DNA of 64,000 nucleotides, from assembly GCF_902703175.1 (NCBI RefSeq), contig NZ_CACRYJ010000004.1, positions 124,001 through 188,000 on the forward strand. The letters run 5' to 3'. Source of the stretch: Occultella aeris. Its GTDB lineage: Bacteria > Actinomycetota > Actinomycetes > Actinomycetales > Beutenbergiaceae. The notes below the pieces were generated by a model. The model did not search any database and was not told the origin of the DNA. It saw only the letters and a program-made list of their open reading frames with translations. Shown one piece after another: positions 8,026 to 15,891 of this stretch. Position 1 is the stretch's first letter; each line of letters opens with the position of its first letter. The position numbers were made by a program, and so were the translations under genes.

Positions 8026-8862
8026 TCACTGGAGCAGCTGCAGCACGCCCTGGGATGCCTGGTTGGCCTGCGCGAGCATCGCCGTGCCGGCCTGGGACAG
8101 GATCTGCGAGCGGGTGAAGTTCACCATCTCGTTGGCCATGTCGGTGTCGCGGATGCGGGACTCCGACGCGGTCAGGTTCTCGATGGAGACATTGATGTTC
8201 TTGACCGCGTACTCGAGCCGGTTCTGCGTGGCCCCGAGCTCGGAACGTCCGGTGGAGACCGAGGCGATGGCGGCGTCGATGGATTCGATCGCCGTCTGCG
8301 CCGCGGTGGCGTCGGTCACCGCGACGCCGGCCGTGGTCATGTCCGCCACGATGGTGCTCAGGTTGTTGGCGGCCAGCCCCACCGTGATCTGGGAGCTGGT
8401 CCCGGAATCGGCACCCACCTGCAGGGTCAGGTCCGTCGCGGTGGCGTCGAGGAGCTGGATGCCGTTGAAGTTGGTGCTGTCCGCGATCCGGGTGAGCTCG
8501 GACGTGAGGTCGGTGAGCTCGTTGGCGATCGCGGTGCGGGAGTCGGCGTTGTTCGTGTCGTTCGCACCCTGGACGGCGAGGTCGCGCATCCGCTGCAGGA
8601 TGGAGTGTGCCTCACCGAGCGCGCCCTCGGCGGTCTGGACGACGCTGATGCCGTCCTGGGCGTTGCGGGCTGCGACGGTGTAGCCGTTGACCTGGCTGCG
8701 CAGGCCCTCGGCGATGGACAGGCCGGCCGCGTCGTCACCGGCGCGGTTGATCCGCAGACCCGAGGAGAGCTTCTCCAGGGACTTGGCCTGCTGGTCCTGG
8801 GTGATGGACAGGTTGCGGTAGGCGTTGGCCGCCGCGGTGTTGGTGTTGATGGCGAAACCCAT
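8026..8862 (-). CDS. fliC: Flagellin
   Basis: This is the filament subunit, 278 residues and therefore a short flagellin. It consists of the conserved D0/D1 termini with little variable central domain. The N-terminal block includes LEKLSSGLRINRAGDDAAG (about residues 30-48) and the C-terminal block includes RIRDTDMANEMVNFTRSQIL. ATG 8862 is preceded by GGAGGA, so the frame extending further upstream is not used. Only one flagellin gene is visible. FliS, FliW and FliD, which bind or cap it, are encoded around it. Confidence 0.97.
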   Translation of the reverse strand: MGFAINTNTAAANAYRNLSITQDQQAKSLEKLSSGLRINRAGDDAAGLSIAEGLRSQVNGYTVAARNAQDGISVVQTAEGALGEAHSILQRMRDLAVQGANDTNNADSRTAIANELTDLTSELTRIADSTNFNGIQLLDATATDLTLQVGADSGTSSQITVGLAANNLSTIVADMTTAGVAVTDATAAQTAIESIDAAIASVSTGRSELGATQNRLEYAVKNINVSIENLTASESRIRDTDMANEMVNFTRSQILSQAGTAMLAQANQASQGVLQLLQ

Positions 8863-8894
8863 GATGCTTTCCTCCGTGAGTGGGTTGGTCGTGT

Positions 8895-8914
8895 CCGGCC
8901 CATCCGTGGGCCGG
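8895..8914. promoter_or_regulatory. 8-bp stem-loop between sigma gene and flagellin
   Basis: CCGGCCCA (8895-8902) and TGGGCCGG (8907-8914) are perfect arms around a 4-base loop. The element lies after the sigma-factor stop and within the probable flagellin leader. It may terminate sigma transcription or act as a 5' leader hairpin of the flagellin mRNA. Confidence 0.5.
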
Positions 8915-8924
8915 TCACCGGTAG

Positions 8925-8951
8925 TTCTCGGCCGGCCGCGCACCGATGTAA
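8925..8951 (-). promoter_or_regulatory. Candidate sigma-28-type flagellin promoter
   Basis: On the minus strand TTAC, 15 bases, then GCCGAGAA resembles the FliA/SigD consensus (TAAA-N15-GCCGATAA) with one mismatch in the -10-like part. It lies about 60 bp upstream of the flagellin start, and a FliA-like sigma gene is adjacent. The -35 match is weak. Confidence 0.4.
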
Positions 8952-8974
8952 GGAGTCGGATCGATCCTCATCGG

Positions 8975-9811
8975 TCAGGAGACGGCGCGAACGCTCTCCG
9001 GGCGGGTGAAGCCGCCCTGCGTCAGCGCGGCGAGCTCGGTGAGGAAGGCGCGGCGGCGTGAGGGCGCAACCCGCGACGTCGGCTCCGGGGCGGGCGCGTC
9101 GTCGTCGCCGTAGTGCGCGGCGAGTCCGTCCCGGAGCAATCGGACCGCTTCGGCGCGCTGCTGCGACACCGCAGCGTGGGAGATGCCCAGCTCCGCAGCG
9201 ACCTCGTTCACGGCGCGGTCGGCGAAGTACACCTGCTCGGTGATGTAGCGCATCCGCTCCGGCAGCGCCGCGACCGCGGCGCGCACATAGGTGGCGCGTT
9301 CGGCGACCAGGACCGCGTCCTGTGGCGAGCCGTCGGCATCCTGCAGTCGGTCGACGGTGACGTCGTCGAGGGGGTGCACCGTGCGGGCAGCGTCGGCGAG
9401 TGCGGCGTCGACTCCGGCCACGTCGACGCCGAGGGCGTCGGCAAGCTCCACGCGGGCCGGCTCCCGGCCGAGGGTCGCGCGCAGTTGCTCGTGGGCCGAG
9501 AGGGTCTGACGGATCCGGGAGCGGGCCCCGCGGGTTGCCCAGTCGCCCGCGCGCATCTCGTCGGCGAGCGCGCCGATGATCCGCTGCCGGGCGTAGGCGC
9601 CGAACGGCACGCCGAGGGTCGGATCGAAGGCGTCGGCGGCGGTCACCAGGGCCACGGCACCGGCCGAGGCCAGATCGTCGCGGCTCAGGTGCGTAGCCCG
9701 CCGGCAGACGTCGGCGACGAGATAGCCGACCAGTGGCAGGTTCGCCACGACGACGGCATTGCGCTCGGCACGATTCACGACTCGGACCCCCGGGACCTCG
9801 AACGAAAGCAC
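8975..9811 (-). CDS. FliA-like flagellar RNA polymerase sigma factor
   Basis: This 278-residue sigma-70-family protein is probably the flagellar sigma factor directing late genes such as flagellin. Region 2 is visible at about residues 24-90 (NLPLVGYLV, DDLASAGAVALVTAADAFDP, FGAYARQRIIGALADEMRAGDW). Region 3 follows, and region 4 carries the helix-turn-helix VAAELGISHAAVSQQRAEAVRLL near residues 209-231. A 40-residue Arg/Ala/Pro tail is extra. GTG 9811 lacks a clear Shine-Dalgarno, so GTG 9778 (about codon 12) is an alternative. It faces flgN across a short divergent promoter region holding the flagellar 13-bp element. No anti-sigma FlgM gene is seen. Confidence 0.85.
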   Translation of the reverse strand: MLSFEVPGVRVVNRAERNAVVVANLPLVGYLVADVCRRATHLSRDDLASAGAVALVTAADAFDPTLGVPFGAYARQRIIGALADEMRAGDWATRGARSRIRQTLSAHEQLRATLGREPARVELADALGVDVAGVDAALADAARTVHPLDDVTVDRLQDADGSPQDAVLVAERATYVRAAVAALPERMRYITEQVYFADRAVNEVAAELGISHAAVSQQRAEAVRLLRDGLAAHYGDDDAPAPEPTSRVAPSRRRAFLTELAALTQGGFTRPESVRAVS

Positions 9812-9864
9812 GATCGGGTCGGGCCGGGTCGGCCCTGCCGTCGTGCGTCGCTGACCCTACCGCA

Positions 9865-9877
9865 TGTATAGACGTTG
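9865..9877 (-). promoter_or_regulatory. Flagellar shared element CAACGTCTATACA (copy 2, upstream of sigma gene)
   Basis: This 13-mer is identical to the one at 5635-5647. On the minus strand it points at the sigma gene and ends 54 bp before its GTG. The adjacent divergent flgN-flgK promoter begins four bases to its right, so a bound regulator could influence both directions. Confidence 0.5.
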
Positions 9878-9880
9878 GAC

Positions 9881-9907
9881 TAGACCTTACGGCCAGCGTG
9901 CCGATGC
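9881..9907 (+). promoter_or_regulatory. Candidate sigma-28-type promoter for flgN-flgK-flgL-fliW
   Basis: TAGA (9881-9884), 15 bases, then GCCGATGC (9900-9907) matches the FliA-type consensus with only small departures and exact spacing. It stands about 57 bp before the flgN ATG at 9964. If it is used, the earlier ATG at 9904 lies inside the promoter and cannot be the flgN start. Confidence 0.5.
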
Positions 9908-9963
9908 CGAGAGTCAATGGTGCGAGGGAACGGGTCCCCGCCTTGGACCGAATCGGGGTTGGC

Positions 9964-10446
9964 ATGGGAGTGCAAGAGTTGTCTGCCGCCATTTGGCACC
10001 AAAGGAACCTGCTGGAGCTGCTCCTGTTCAAGTTGACCGAGGAGCAGCTGTTGCTCACGGCCGGTCGGACCGACTGGCTGGCGAACGCTACCCGTGAAGT
10101 AGAACAAGTGCTCGGACGTCTATACGAATCTGGATTGGCTCGGGACGTTGAAGCGGCCGGGGTGGCCAGCGAGTGGGGGGCTGCGGACGGAAGCAGCCTG
10201 CGCGAGCTGATCCAGCGGGCGCCGTCGCCCTGGGACGAGGTGCTCGCCGAGCACCTCAGCGCCCTGACCGCGCTGACCACTCGGATCCGGGACGTGCGGG
10301 ATGCCAACGCGCAGTTCCTGCATACCGGGCTGCGTGCCGCCCAGGAGACCTTGGCCGGCCTCGACGGTGCGGCCGGCACGTACGACTCCCACGGGGCCAG
10401 CCGGACCGAGCTGGTCGGCGCCCGGCTCGTGGACAAGAGACTGTGA
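9964..10446 (+). CDS. flgN: FlgN-type flagellar export chaperone
   Basis: The 160-residue helical protein precedes flgK by seven bases. FlgN chaperones the hook-filament junction proteins FlgK and FlgL. The N-terminal helix AAIWHQRNLLELLLFKLTEEQLLL and the helical C-terminal half (ALTALTTRIRDVRDANAQFL, where FlgN binds its clients) fit the family in pattern, although FlgN is weakly conserved. ATG 9964 is chosen because the upstream ATG at 9904 overlaps the likely promoter. A third copy of the flagellar 10-bp core lies inside the gene at 10116-10125. Confidence 0.8.
   Translation: MGVQELSAAIWHQRNLLELLLFKLTEEQLLLTAGRTDWLANATREVEQVLGRLYESGLARDVEAAGVASEWGAADGSSLRELIQRAPSPWDEVLAEHLSALTALTTRIRDVRDANAQFLHTGLRAAQETLAGLDGAAGTYDSHGASRTELVGARLVDKRL
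10116..10125 (+). promoter_or_regulatory. Core of the flagellar element, ACGTCTATAC (copy 3, inside flgN)
   Basis: This 10-bp core of the two 13-mers points toward flgK. It lies inside the flgN coding region, so it may be coincidental or an internal control site. Confidence 0.3.
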
Positions 10447-10453
10447 GGACACG

Positions 10454-11869
10454 ATGAGCACCTTCGCCGGACTGAACACGGCCTATCTCGGCGTCACGGC
10501 CCAGCGCCGTGCCCTCGATGTGGTGGCCCAGAACGTGGCCAACCTCAACACCGTCGGATACACCCGCCAGCGGGTGGAACTCTCGGGCATCGGCTCGCCG
10601 GCCGTGCTCGGCCTGTTCGCCGGCAGTCCGGAACCCGGACGCGGTGTCCGCGTGGACGGCGTCACCCGGCTCGGCGACGCCTACCTCGACGCCCGGGTCC
10701 GCGGCACCGCCTCGACGCACGGCTTCAGCGCCGTCCGGGCCGCCGCGCTCGCGACCCTGGAGGAGTCCCTGCGCGAGCCGGGGGAGAACGGGCTCGCGGC
10801 CAAGCTCGACGACTTCTGGGCGTCCTGGTCCGACCTGGCCAACCGCCCCGGTGAGAGAGCGCCCGAGGCCGTCGTCCTGGAGACGGCCGCCGCCGTGGCC
10901 GTCACGGTCAACCAGGGCTACGCCGAGGTGGACGCGCAATGGGGCCGGGCCCGCGCGCAGGCCGACGCACTCGTCGGCGAACTGAACACGGCCGCCGCGC
11001 AGGTGGCGGATCTGAACGCGCGGATCCGGTCCACGGCCGCAGCCGGGGGATCGGTGAACGAGCTCGTCGACCAACGCTCGAACCTGACCAGCACCATCGC
11101 CGCGCTCGCCGGTGGGGAGGTGCGCCAGCGCGAGGACGGCACCGTGGACGTCCTGGTCGGCGGCAATCCCCTGGTCTCCGGCACCACGCACAACCCGGTC
11201 CAGGTGGCCGGTGCGAGTCGGTTGGCTGAGGCCTCCTCCGATCCCGTACGTGTGGAGTGGGCCCACCGGCCGGGTGCACCCGCGGGACTCGGCGGGGGCG
11301 AGCTCGCGGGGACCATTTCGCTCCTGGCTCCCGCCGACGGCAACGGCACCGGCGGTGTACTGGCCGAGGCGGCCGCCTCCTACAACGCCTTCGCCACGGA
11401 CCTTGCCGCGAAGGTGAATGCCGTGCACGCCGCCGGCCTGACCGTCGACGGCGTCGCGGCCGGCGACTTCTTCGGCCTCGCCGCAGGCGTTCCGGCCGCT
11501 GCCGGCCTGCGGGTGGTCGCCACCGCACTGGCGACCGGCGCACCCGGTGCCGGCGGCCAGGACGGCTCGGTGGCCGACGCGATCGCGCAGATCGGATCCG
11601 GGCCGCAGGCGCCGGACGAGCTCTGGGCCACCTTCGTCAGTGAGACCGGCGTCCGCGCCCGTGGTGACGCCCAGAGCGCCGCCCTGGCGGCGCTCGCGGC
11701 GGGTTCCGCACTGGATCAGCAGCTGGGCACCGCAGGTGTCGACCTCGATGAGGAGACCATGAACATGATGACCTTCCAACGTGCCTATGAGGGTTCCGCG
11801 CGGGTGATGACGGCGATCGACGAGATGCTCGACACCCTCATCAACCGAACCGGAATCGTCGGGAGGTGA
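10454..11869 (+). CDS. flgK: Flagellar hook-associated protein 1 FlgK
   Basis: FlgK is the first hook-filament junction protein. The 471-residue product has the axial-protein N-terminus (FAGLNTAYLGVTAQRRALDV, then NVANLNTVGYTRQRV). It has a FlgK-type helical segment with NELVDQRSNL near residue 200, and the C-terminal motif EETMNMMTFQRAYEGSARVM, which forms the core coiled coil. ATG 10454 is seven bases after the flgN stop with GAGGA before it. It is followed by flgL with overlapping signals. Confidence 0.96.
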   Translation: MSTFAGLNTAYLGVTAQRRALDVVAQNVANLNTVGYTRQRVELSGIGSPAVLGLFAGSPEPGRGVRVDGVTRLGDAYLDARVRGTASTHGFSAVRAAALATLEESLREPGENGLAAKLDDFWASWSDLANRPGERAPEAVVLETAAAVAVTVNQGYAEVDAQWGRARAQADALVGELNTAAAQVADLNARIRSTAAAGGSVNELVDQRSNLTSTIAALAGGEVRQREDGTVDVLVGGNPLVSGTTHNPVQVAGASRLAEASSDPVRVEWAHRPGAPAGLGGGELAGTISLLAPADGNGTGGVLAEAAASYNAFATDLAAKVNAVHAAGLTVDGVAAGDFFGLAAGVPAAAGLRVVATALATGAPGAGGQDGSVADAIAQIGSGPQAPDELWATFVSETGVRARGDAQSAALAALAAGSALDQQLGTAGVDLDEETMNMMTFQRAYEGSARVMTAIDEMLDTLINRTGIVGR

Positions 11870-11874
11870 TGGCC

Positions 11875-12756
11875 ATGATCACCCGAGTCACCCACCAGAT
11901 GACCGCACGCACCGCGGCGCAGAACCTCCAGGCTTCGCTGGCCCAGTTGAACCGGCTCACCGACCAGGCGACCAGCAACACCCGGATCACGCGCCCGTCC
12001 GACGATCCGAGCGGCACGGCGGAATCCCTGCGCCTGCGGGGGGAGCAGCGCCTCGCGCAGCAGCACACCCGCAACGCCCAGGACGGCCTCGGTTGGCTGA
12101 CCACGGCCGACACCGCCATCCAGGCCGGCCTCGACCTGATCGGGCGCGCGCAGGACCTGACCATCCAGGGGGCCAACGGGGCGATGTCCCCGGCCGGCCG
12201 GGAGGCGCTCGCCGTCGAGATCGATGGCATCCGGGAGGCGCTGCTCGTGCAGGCGAACTCCACCTTCGGCGGGCGATCGGTATTCGCGGGGACCTCCGAT
12301 GCCGGGATGGCGTTCGGCCCGGACGGCACCTACGTGGGCGTCCCGGGTGCCACGGTGCACAGGCGGGTCGGTCCGGACGAGTCGGTCCGGGTCGACGCCG
12401 ACGGTGCGGCCGTGTTCGGTTCGGGACCGGGATCGGTCTTCGCCCTGATGGCGGACATCGCCGCGGACCTTCGCTCGGGTGCCGACGTGTCCCCCCGGAT
12501 CGACGCGATCGACGAGCGCCGGCAGGAGATGCTCGGCGAACTCGCGGGCGTCGGCACCCGCTACAACCGGTTGGAGGTGGCCCAGGTGGCCACGCAGGAA
12601 CGTATGGGAGGGTTGGAGAGCCGACTCTCCGCAGTCGAGGATGTGGACATGGCCAGGATGATCATCGACCTGAAGTCCGCCGAGGTCGCCTATCAGGGTG
12701 CCCTCGGCGTCACGGCTCGGGTACTCCAGAACAGCCTGCTGGACTTCCTGCGATGA
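11875..12756 (+). CDS. flgL: Flagellar hook-associated protein 3 FlgL
   Basis: FlgL is the second junction protein and is flagellin-like. The 293-residue product has the N-terminal block RITRPSDDPSGTAESLRLR (residues about 37-55) and the C-terminal segment DMARMIIDLKSAEVAYQGAL. GGGAGG at 11861-11866 gives the best spacing to ATG 11875. GTG 11866 and ATG 11869 are also in frame but too close to it. It overlaps fliW by four bases. Confidence 0.95.
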   Translation: MITRVTHQMTARTAAQNLQASLAQLNRLTDQATSNTRITRPSDDPSGTAESLRLRGEQRLAQQHTRNAQDGLGWLTTADTAIQAGLDLIGRAQDLTIQGANGAMSPAGREALAVEIDGIREALLVQANSTFGGRSVFAGTSDAGMAFGPDGTYVGVPGATVHRRVGPDESVRVDADGAAVFGSGPGSVFALMADIAADLRSGADVSPRIDAIDERRQEMLGELAGVGTRYNRLEVAQVATQERMGGLESRLSAVEDVDMARMIIDLKSAEVAYQGALGVTARVLQNSLLDFLR

Positions 12757-13133
12757 GCACGGTCTCCTTCCTCACGCCGCCCCCCGGGCTGGCCCCGCAT
12801 GCCCGGTTCGAGCTGACACCGGTGCCCGGAGTCACCGGCCTGCTGACGCTGACCGCCGCAGACGACGGCCCGCGGCTGTTCCTCGTCGACGCTCCGACGC
12901 AACTGCCCGGCTACGCCCCGGTCCTCTCCGCCGAGCAGGGCACCCGGCTCGGCCTGGCCCACGCCGACGACGCCTGGGTCTTCGTGGTCGCCAACCCTTC
13001 GGGTGAGATCACCACCGTCAACCTGATGGCACCAGTGATCGTGCACCGCAGCAGCGGTGCCGCCCTCCAGGTGATCCTGGAGAACCAGGACTGGCCGTTG
13101 CAGCACCCCCTCGGTGAACCGGTGAGCAGGTGA
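12753..13133 (+). CDS. fliW: Flagellar assembly factor FliW
   Basis: FliW binds flagellin and, in species with CsrA, antagonises CsrA so that flagellin translation follows secretion. The 126-residue product shows the family pattern: an acidic strand with FLVDAPTQLPGY-like spacing, the DAWVFVVANPSGEITTVNLMAPVIV core (about residues 73-97), and the near-terminal ILENQDWPLQHPL. It is somewhat short for FliW. Its ATG overlaps the flgL stop (ATGA). The next gene, coupled by GTGA, is a DNA-binding protein and not csrA. Confidence 0.92.
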   Translation: MSTVSFLTPPPGLAPHARFELTPVPGVTGLLTLTAADDGPRLFLVDAPTQLPGYAPVLSAEQGTRLGLAHADDAWVFVVANPSGEITTVNLMAPVIVHRSSGAALQVILENQDWPLQHPLGEPVSR

Positions 13134-13570
13134 GCGCTCCCGATCCGGTCGACCCCGTTCCGGACGACGCAACACCGGCGGACCCCGACCGGGACCGGCA
13201 CGAACCGGCTACGCGAGTGACCCCGGCGCTGCCCGGGTACCTCGGCCTGCGCGAGATCGCAGCCCTGGCCGCGATCGCCGTCGGAACGCTGCGCTCGTAC
13301 CGTCGGGACTCGTCGTCGGGCTTCCCCGAGCCCACCTGGCGGGCCGGGGCGACCCCGCTCTGGCGGGTGGAGGACGTACGGCAGTGGCTCGCTGCCCGTC
13401 CGTTCTCCTCGACCATGACCCGGGCCCTGCCCGATGGCTCGATCGAGGTCGTGCGCGCCTCCGACTACGCCGCCCGCCGGGCCGCCGGCCGCGTCGGCAG
13501 GGCGCGCCGGCGCCATCTCCGCGAGCCACACGTGCGCGGAGCGGTGGCCGCGCTGGAGACCGGCGACTGA
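13130..13570 (+). CDS. Winged-helix (MerR/AlpA-like) DNA-binding protein ending the flagellar operon
   Basis: The 146-residue protein is translationally coupled to fliW (GTGA overlap). Residues 1-28 are an acidic Asp/Pro tail-like leader. Residues about 38-90 form an excisionase/AlpA-type winged helix (LGLREIAALAAIAVGTLRSY as the helix-turn-helix, then the FPEP...WRVEDVRQWLAAR wing and closing helix). The C-terminal third is strongly basic (Arg-rich). Proteins of this fold bind DNA as regulators or recombination directionality factors. No integrase or phage gene is nearby, so a regulatory role in the flagellar locus is inferred. It occupies the place where csrA often follows fliW. Confidence 0.75.
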   Translation: MSAPDPVDPVPDDATPADPDRDRHEPATRVTPALPGYLGLREIAALAAIAVGTLRSYRRDSSSGFPEPTWRAGATPLWRVEDVRQWLAARPFSSTMTRALPDGSIEVVRASDYAARRAAGRVGRARRRHLREPHVRGAVAALETGD

Positions 13571-13585
13571 CGCCCGCGGCATCCT

Positions 13586-14566
13586 TCAGTCGATGAGCCG
13601 GGCCTGCGGCACGAGCGCGGACAGGTCCCGCAGGGCCACGTCGCCGGCCGGCCCGTTCACGAACACGCGGACCGGGATCCTGGTCGAGGAATAGACCTCC
13701 TCGAACGCCTCCCGCAGCGCCCGAGGGGAGCGCGACAGGCCCCACTCCACGGTCTCGTCGGTCGAACGCAGGAAGTCGGCGAACAGGGGGTCCGACGTCC
13801 AGAGCTCGCACTCCGCTCCGGACGTGTCCAGGGCCAGGCGCACCACGGAGGAGATCGCCCGCCGCTGCCGCACGGTGTTGCTCGAGGTGAGTGGGCCGAT
13901 GACGAACTGCGCGCGCCGGTGCGTGGTCGTCAGGTCGAAACCAGGACGTGCCCGGCCGGTCAGGTTGGGGGGTTCGAGGATCCGTTCTCCGTCACGGAGC
14001 ATCCGTTGGAGGCCGAGCGCGACCGCCGTCGCCGTGCTCACCGCGGACAGTCGGTCCGCACGCCTGCGGGCGAGGGTGGCGTACTCGATCAGCTCGGCGG
14101 CCGCGTCCGGATCGGAGACCAGCGACGCCGCCACGCGCCGGGCGTCACCGTCGGAGGACTCGGGGGCGGCCGCCGTCGTGCCGGACAGCGCGCGCTCCCA
14201 GTCGTCCACGAACCGGCCGAGGGACGGTGTCACCAGCGCCCTCGCGAGGTTCTGCCAGGCGAGTCCGGCGGCGGCCGTGACGTCCTCCGGTCGTCGGGTG
14301 GTCGGCGCGCTCTGACGCCGCGTCCGACCGGTCGCGGGGGAGGAGACCTGGAACCCCAGCTGTTGGAAGATCCGCCGCGCGGTATCCGTGGTGAAGTCGG
14401 CTCGGTAGAGCCCGATGCTCAACTCCAGCGCCTGCTTCACCGGCCAGTGCAGACCAGCCACCGCGACCCAATGGAGCTGGACCCGCGCGGGTCGGTGCCC
14501 CGCGAGCGACTCGCGCACGCTCTCCTGCGTGAGGTGGTGTGATCGACCCTTGATCGTGAAGCGCAT
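13586..14566 (-). CDS. Uncharacterised protein with actinobacterial N-terminal basic domain
   Basis: ATG 14566 starts a 326-residue protein, four bases after the stop of the oxidoreductase gene upstream. The N-terminal 75 residues are basic and aromatic (SHHLTQESVRESL, VQLHWVAVAGLHWPVKQALE, DFTTDTARRIFQQLGFQV). This pattern resembles an unnamed domain I associate with actinobacterial hypothetical proteins. The rest is helical (SDPDAAAELIEYATLARRRAD) and then alpha/beta (FDLTTTHRRAQFVIGPL; RAISSVVRLALDTSGAECELW). No catalytic motif is recognisable, and no function is assigned. The longer upstream start would overlap the neighbouring gene. Confidence 0.75.
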   Translation of the reverse strand: MRFTIKGRSHHLTQESVRESLAGHRPARVQLHWVAVAGLHWPVKQALELSIGLYRADFTTDTARRIFQQLGFQVSSPATGRTRRQSAPTTRRPEDVTAAAGLAWQNLARALVTPSLGRFVDDWERALSGTTAAAPESSDGDARRVAASLVSDPDAAAELIEYATLARRRADRLSAVSTATAVALGLQRMLRDGERILEPPNLTGRARPGFDLTTTHRRAQFVIGPLTSSNTVRQRRAISSVVRLALDTSGAECELWTSDPLFADFLRSTDETVEWGLSRSPRALREAFEEVYSSTRIPVRVFVNGPAGDVALRDLSALVPQARLID

Positions 14567-14570
14567 GGCA

Positions 14571-15491
14571 TCAACCCACGTGCGGCGCGATCTCGCGTGC
14601 GACCAGATCCAGATGGTCAAGATCGTGCAGATCCATCACCTGCAGGTAGACCCGCTCCACCCCGGACTCACGCAGGCCGGCGAGGCGATCCGTGGCCTCG
14701 GCCACGGTGCCGGCGATGCCGTGCTCACGCAGCTCCGCGCCCTCGCGGCCGATGGCGGCGGCGCGGCGGGTGAACTCCGCCTCGTTCGCGCCCACGCACA
14801 GGACATGCGCGGCCGAGTAGGTCAGCGAGTCCGGGTCCCGGCCGGCCTCGGTGCACGCGGCCCGGACGCGGTCCAGCTTGGGTGCGACCTGGTCGAACTC
14901 GGCGAATCCGAGGTTGAACTCGGACGCGAACCTCGCCGCCAGCGCCGGCGTGCGCTTGGGGCCCTGTCCGCCGATGATCACCGGGATTGACGCCTGCACC
15001 GGCTTCGGCAGGGCGGGTGCGTCGTTCAGCTGGTAGTGCTGACCCGTGAACGAGAACGTCTCGCCGACCGGCGTCCGCCACAGGCCGGTGATGATCTCCA
15101 GTTGCTCCTCGAGGAGCCCGAACCGCTTCGCCGGGAACGGGATGCCGTACGCGGTGTGCTCGGCCTCGAACCAGCCCGAGCCCAGGCCCAGTTCCACGCG
15201 GCCGCCGGACATCTGGTCCACCTGGGCCACCTGGATGGCGAGCACGCCGGGGAGCCGGAACGTGGCGGAGGAGACGAGCGTGCCGAGCCGGATCCGGGAC
15301 GTCTCCCGGGCCAGGCCGGCGAGTGTGGTCCACGCGTCGCTGGGCCCGGGCAGGCCGTCGCCGCCCATCGTCAGGTAGTGGTCGGAGCGGAAGAAGGCGT
15401 CGAAGCCGAGTTCCTCGGTGGCCTTGGCGACGGCGAGGAGGTCGTCGTAGGTGGCGCCTTGTTGGGGTTCGGTGAAGATGCGCAGTTGCAT
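14571..15491 (-). CDS. LLM-class F420-dependent oxidoreductase
   Basis: The 306-residue protein belongs to the luciferase-like TIM-barrel family. In actinobacteria these mostly use coenzyme F420 for hydride transfer to varied substrates. Visible features are the N-terminal strand QLRIFTEPQQGATYDDLL, FRSDHY near residue 34, the loop QVDQMSGGRVELGLGSGWFEAEH near 90-112, and VIIGGQGPKRTPALAARFA near 171-189. ATG 15491 follows GGTGG. The open frame upstream is not similar to anything and was excluded. The substrate is unknown. It is the first gene of a two-gene unit with the unknown protein at 13586-14566. Confidence 0.9.
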   Translation of the reverse strand: MQLRIFTEPQQGATYDDLLAVAKATEELGFDAFFRSDHYLTMGGDGLPGPSDAWTTLAGLARETSRIRLGTLVSSATFRLPGVLAIQVAQVDQMSGGRVELGLGSGWFEAEHTAYGIPFPAKRFGLLEEQLEIITGLWRTPVGETFSFTGQHYQLNDAPALPKPVQASIPVIIGGQGPKRTPALAARFASEFNLGFAEFDQVAPKLDRVRAACTEAGRDPDSLTYSAAHVLCVGANEAEFTRRAAAIGREGAELREHGIAGTVAEATDRLAGLRESGVERVYLQVMDLHDLDHLDLVAREIAPHVG

Positions 15492-15577
15492 GGGTCCACC
15501 CTGCCACGACCGGTCCGCCGGTGGCCGCGACGCCTCTCGCGCCCGGCCGGTCTGTGCGAGCACTCGTCCCGCTCCGA

Positions 15578-15882
15578 TCAGCTGACGAGCGGCTCGCCCG
15601 TCTCGAGCAGGGTCTTCAGCCCGGACAGCACCATCATCCACCCCTCGCCGCGGACACTCTCGGCCGTGCGGGCGCACCCTCGAGCCGGTCATGGGTGACT
15701 GTCAGCATCGCCTCCCAGATCGCCTCCGGGGTCGCCTTGATGAACACGTGATAGATCTGCGTGGCGATGGCGGCGACGAGGTTCGCGTCCTCGAGGACCT
15801 TCAGGTGCTTCATGACACCGAACCTGGTCATCTCGACGTGCGACTCGAGGTCGGCCAGCGTACGACCGTTGCGGGCGAACAA
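15578..15882 (-). pseudogene. Decayed ArsR-SRPBCC (AHSA1-type) fusion gene
   Basis: Three fragments of a common actinobacterial fusion protein remain in order on the minus strand. The first is an ArsR helix-turn-helix piece (LESHVEMTRFGVMKHLKVLE). The second is the start of an SRPBCC domain (TQIYHVFIKATPEAIWEAM) joined to its late part (LTVTHDRLEGAP). The third, in another frame, is the C-terminus (GWMMVLSGLKTLLETGEPLVS) ending at TGA 15578. The ArsR start, the linker and most of the SRPBCC middle are missing, and a frameshift separates the last part. An intact gene would be about 750 bp. Confidence 0.75.
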
Positions 15883-15891
15883 TCGCTATGC

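Noticed and set aside
6430-9009. An 859-codon open frame on the plus strand across fliD and flagellin
   Set aside because: It runs antisense to fliD and fliC, is rich in Gly/Arg/His typical of a GC-rich shadow frame, and resembles no protein.
8863-10436. A 669-codon minus-strand frame across flgN, the sigma gene and flagellin
   Set aside because: It is out of frame with the sigma and flagellin genes and antisense to flgN; its composition is that of a shadow frame.
13130-13570. Phage or plasmid excisionase as identity of the winged-helix protein
   Set aside because: The fold fits, but no integrase, attachment site or phage gene is nearby, and the gene is translationally coupled to fliW.
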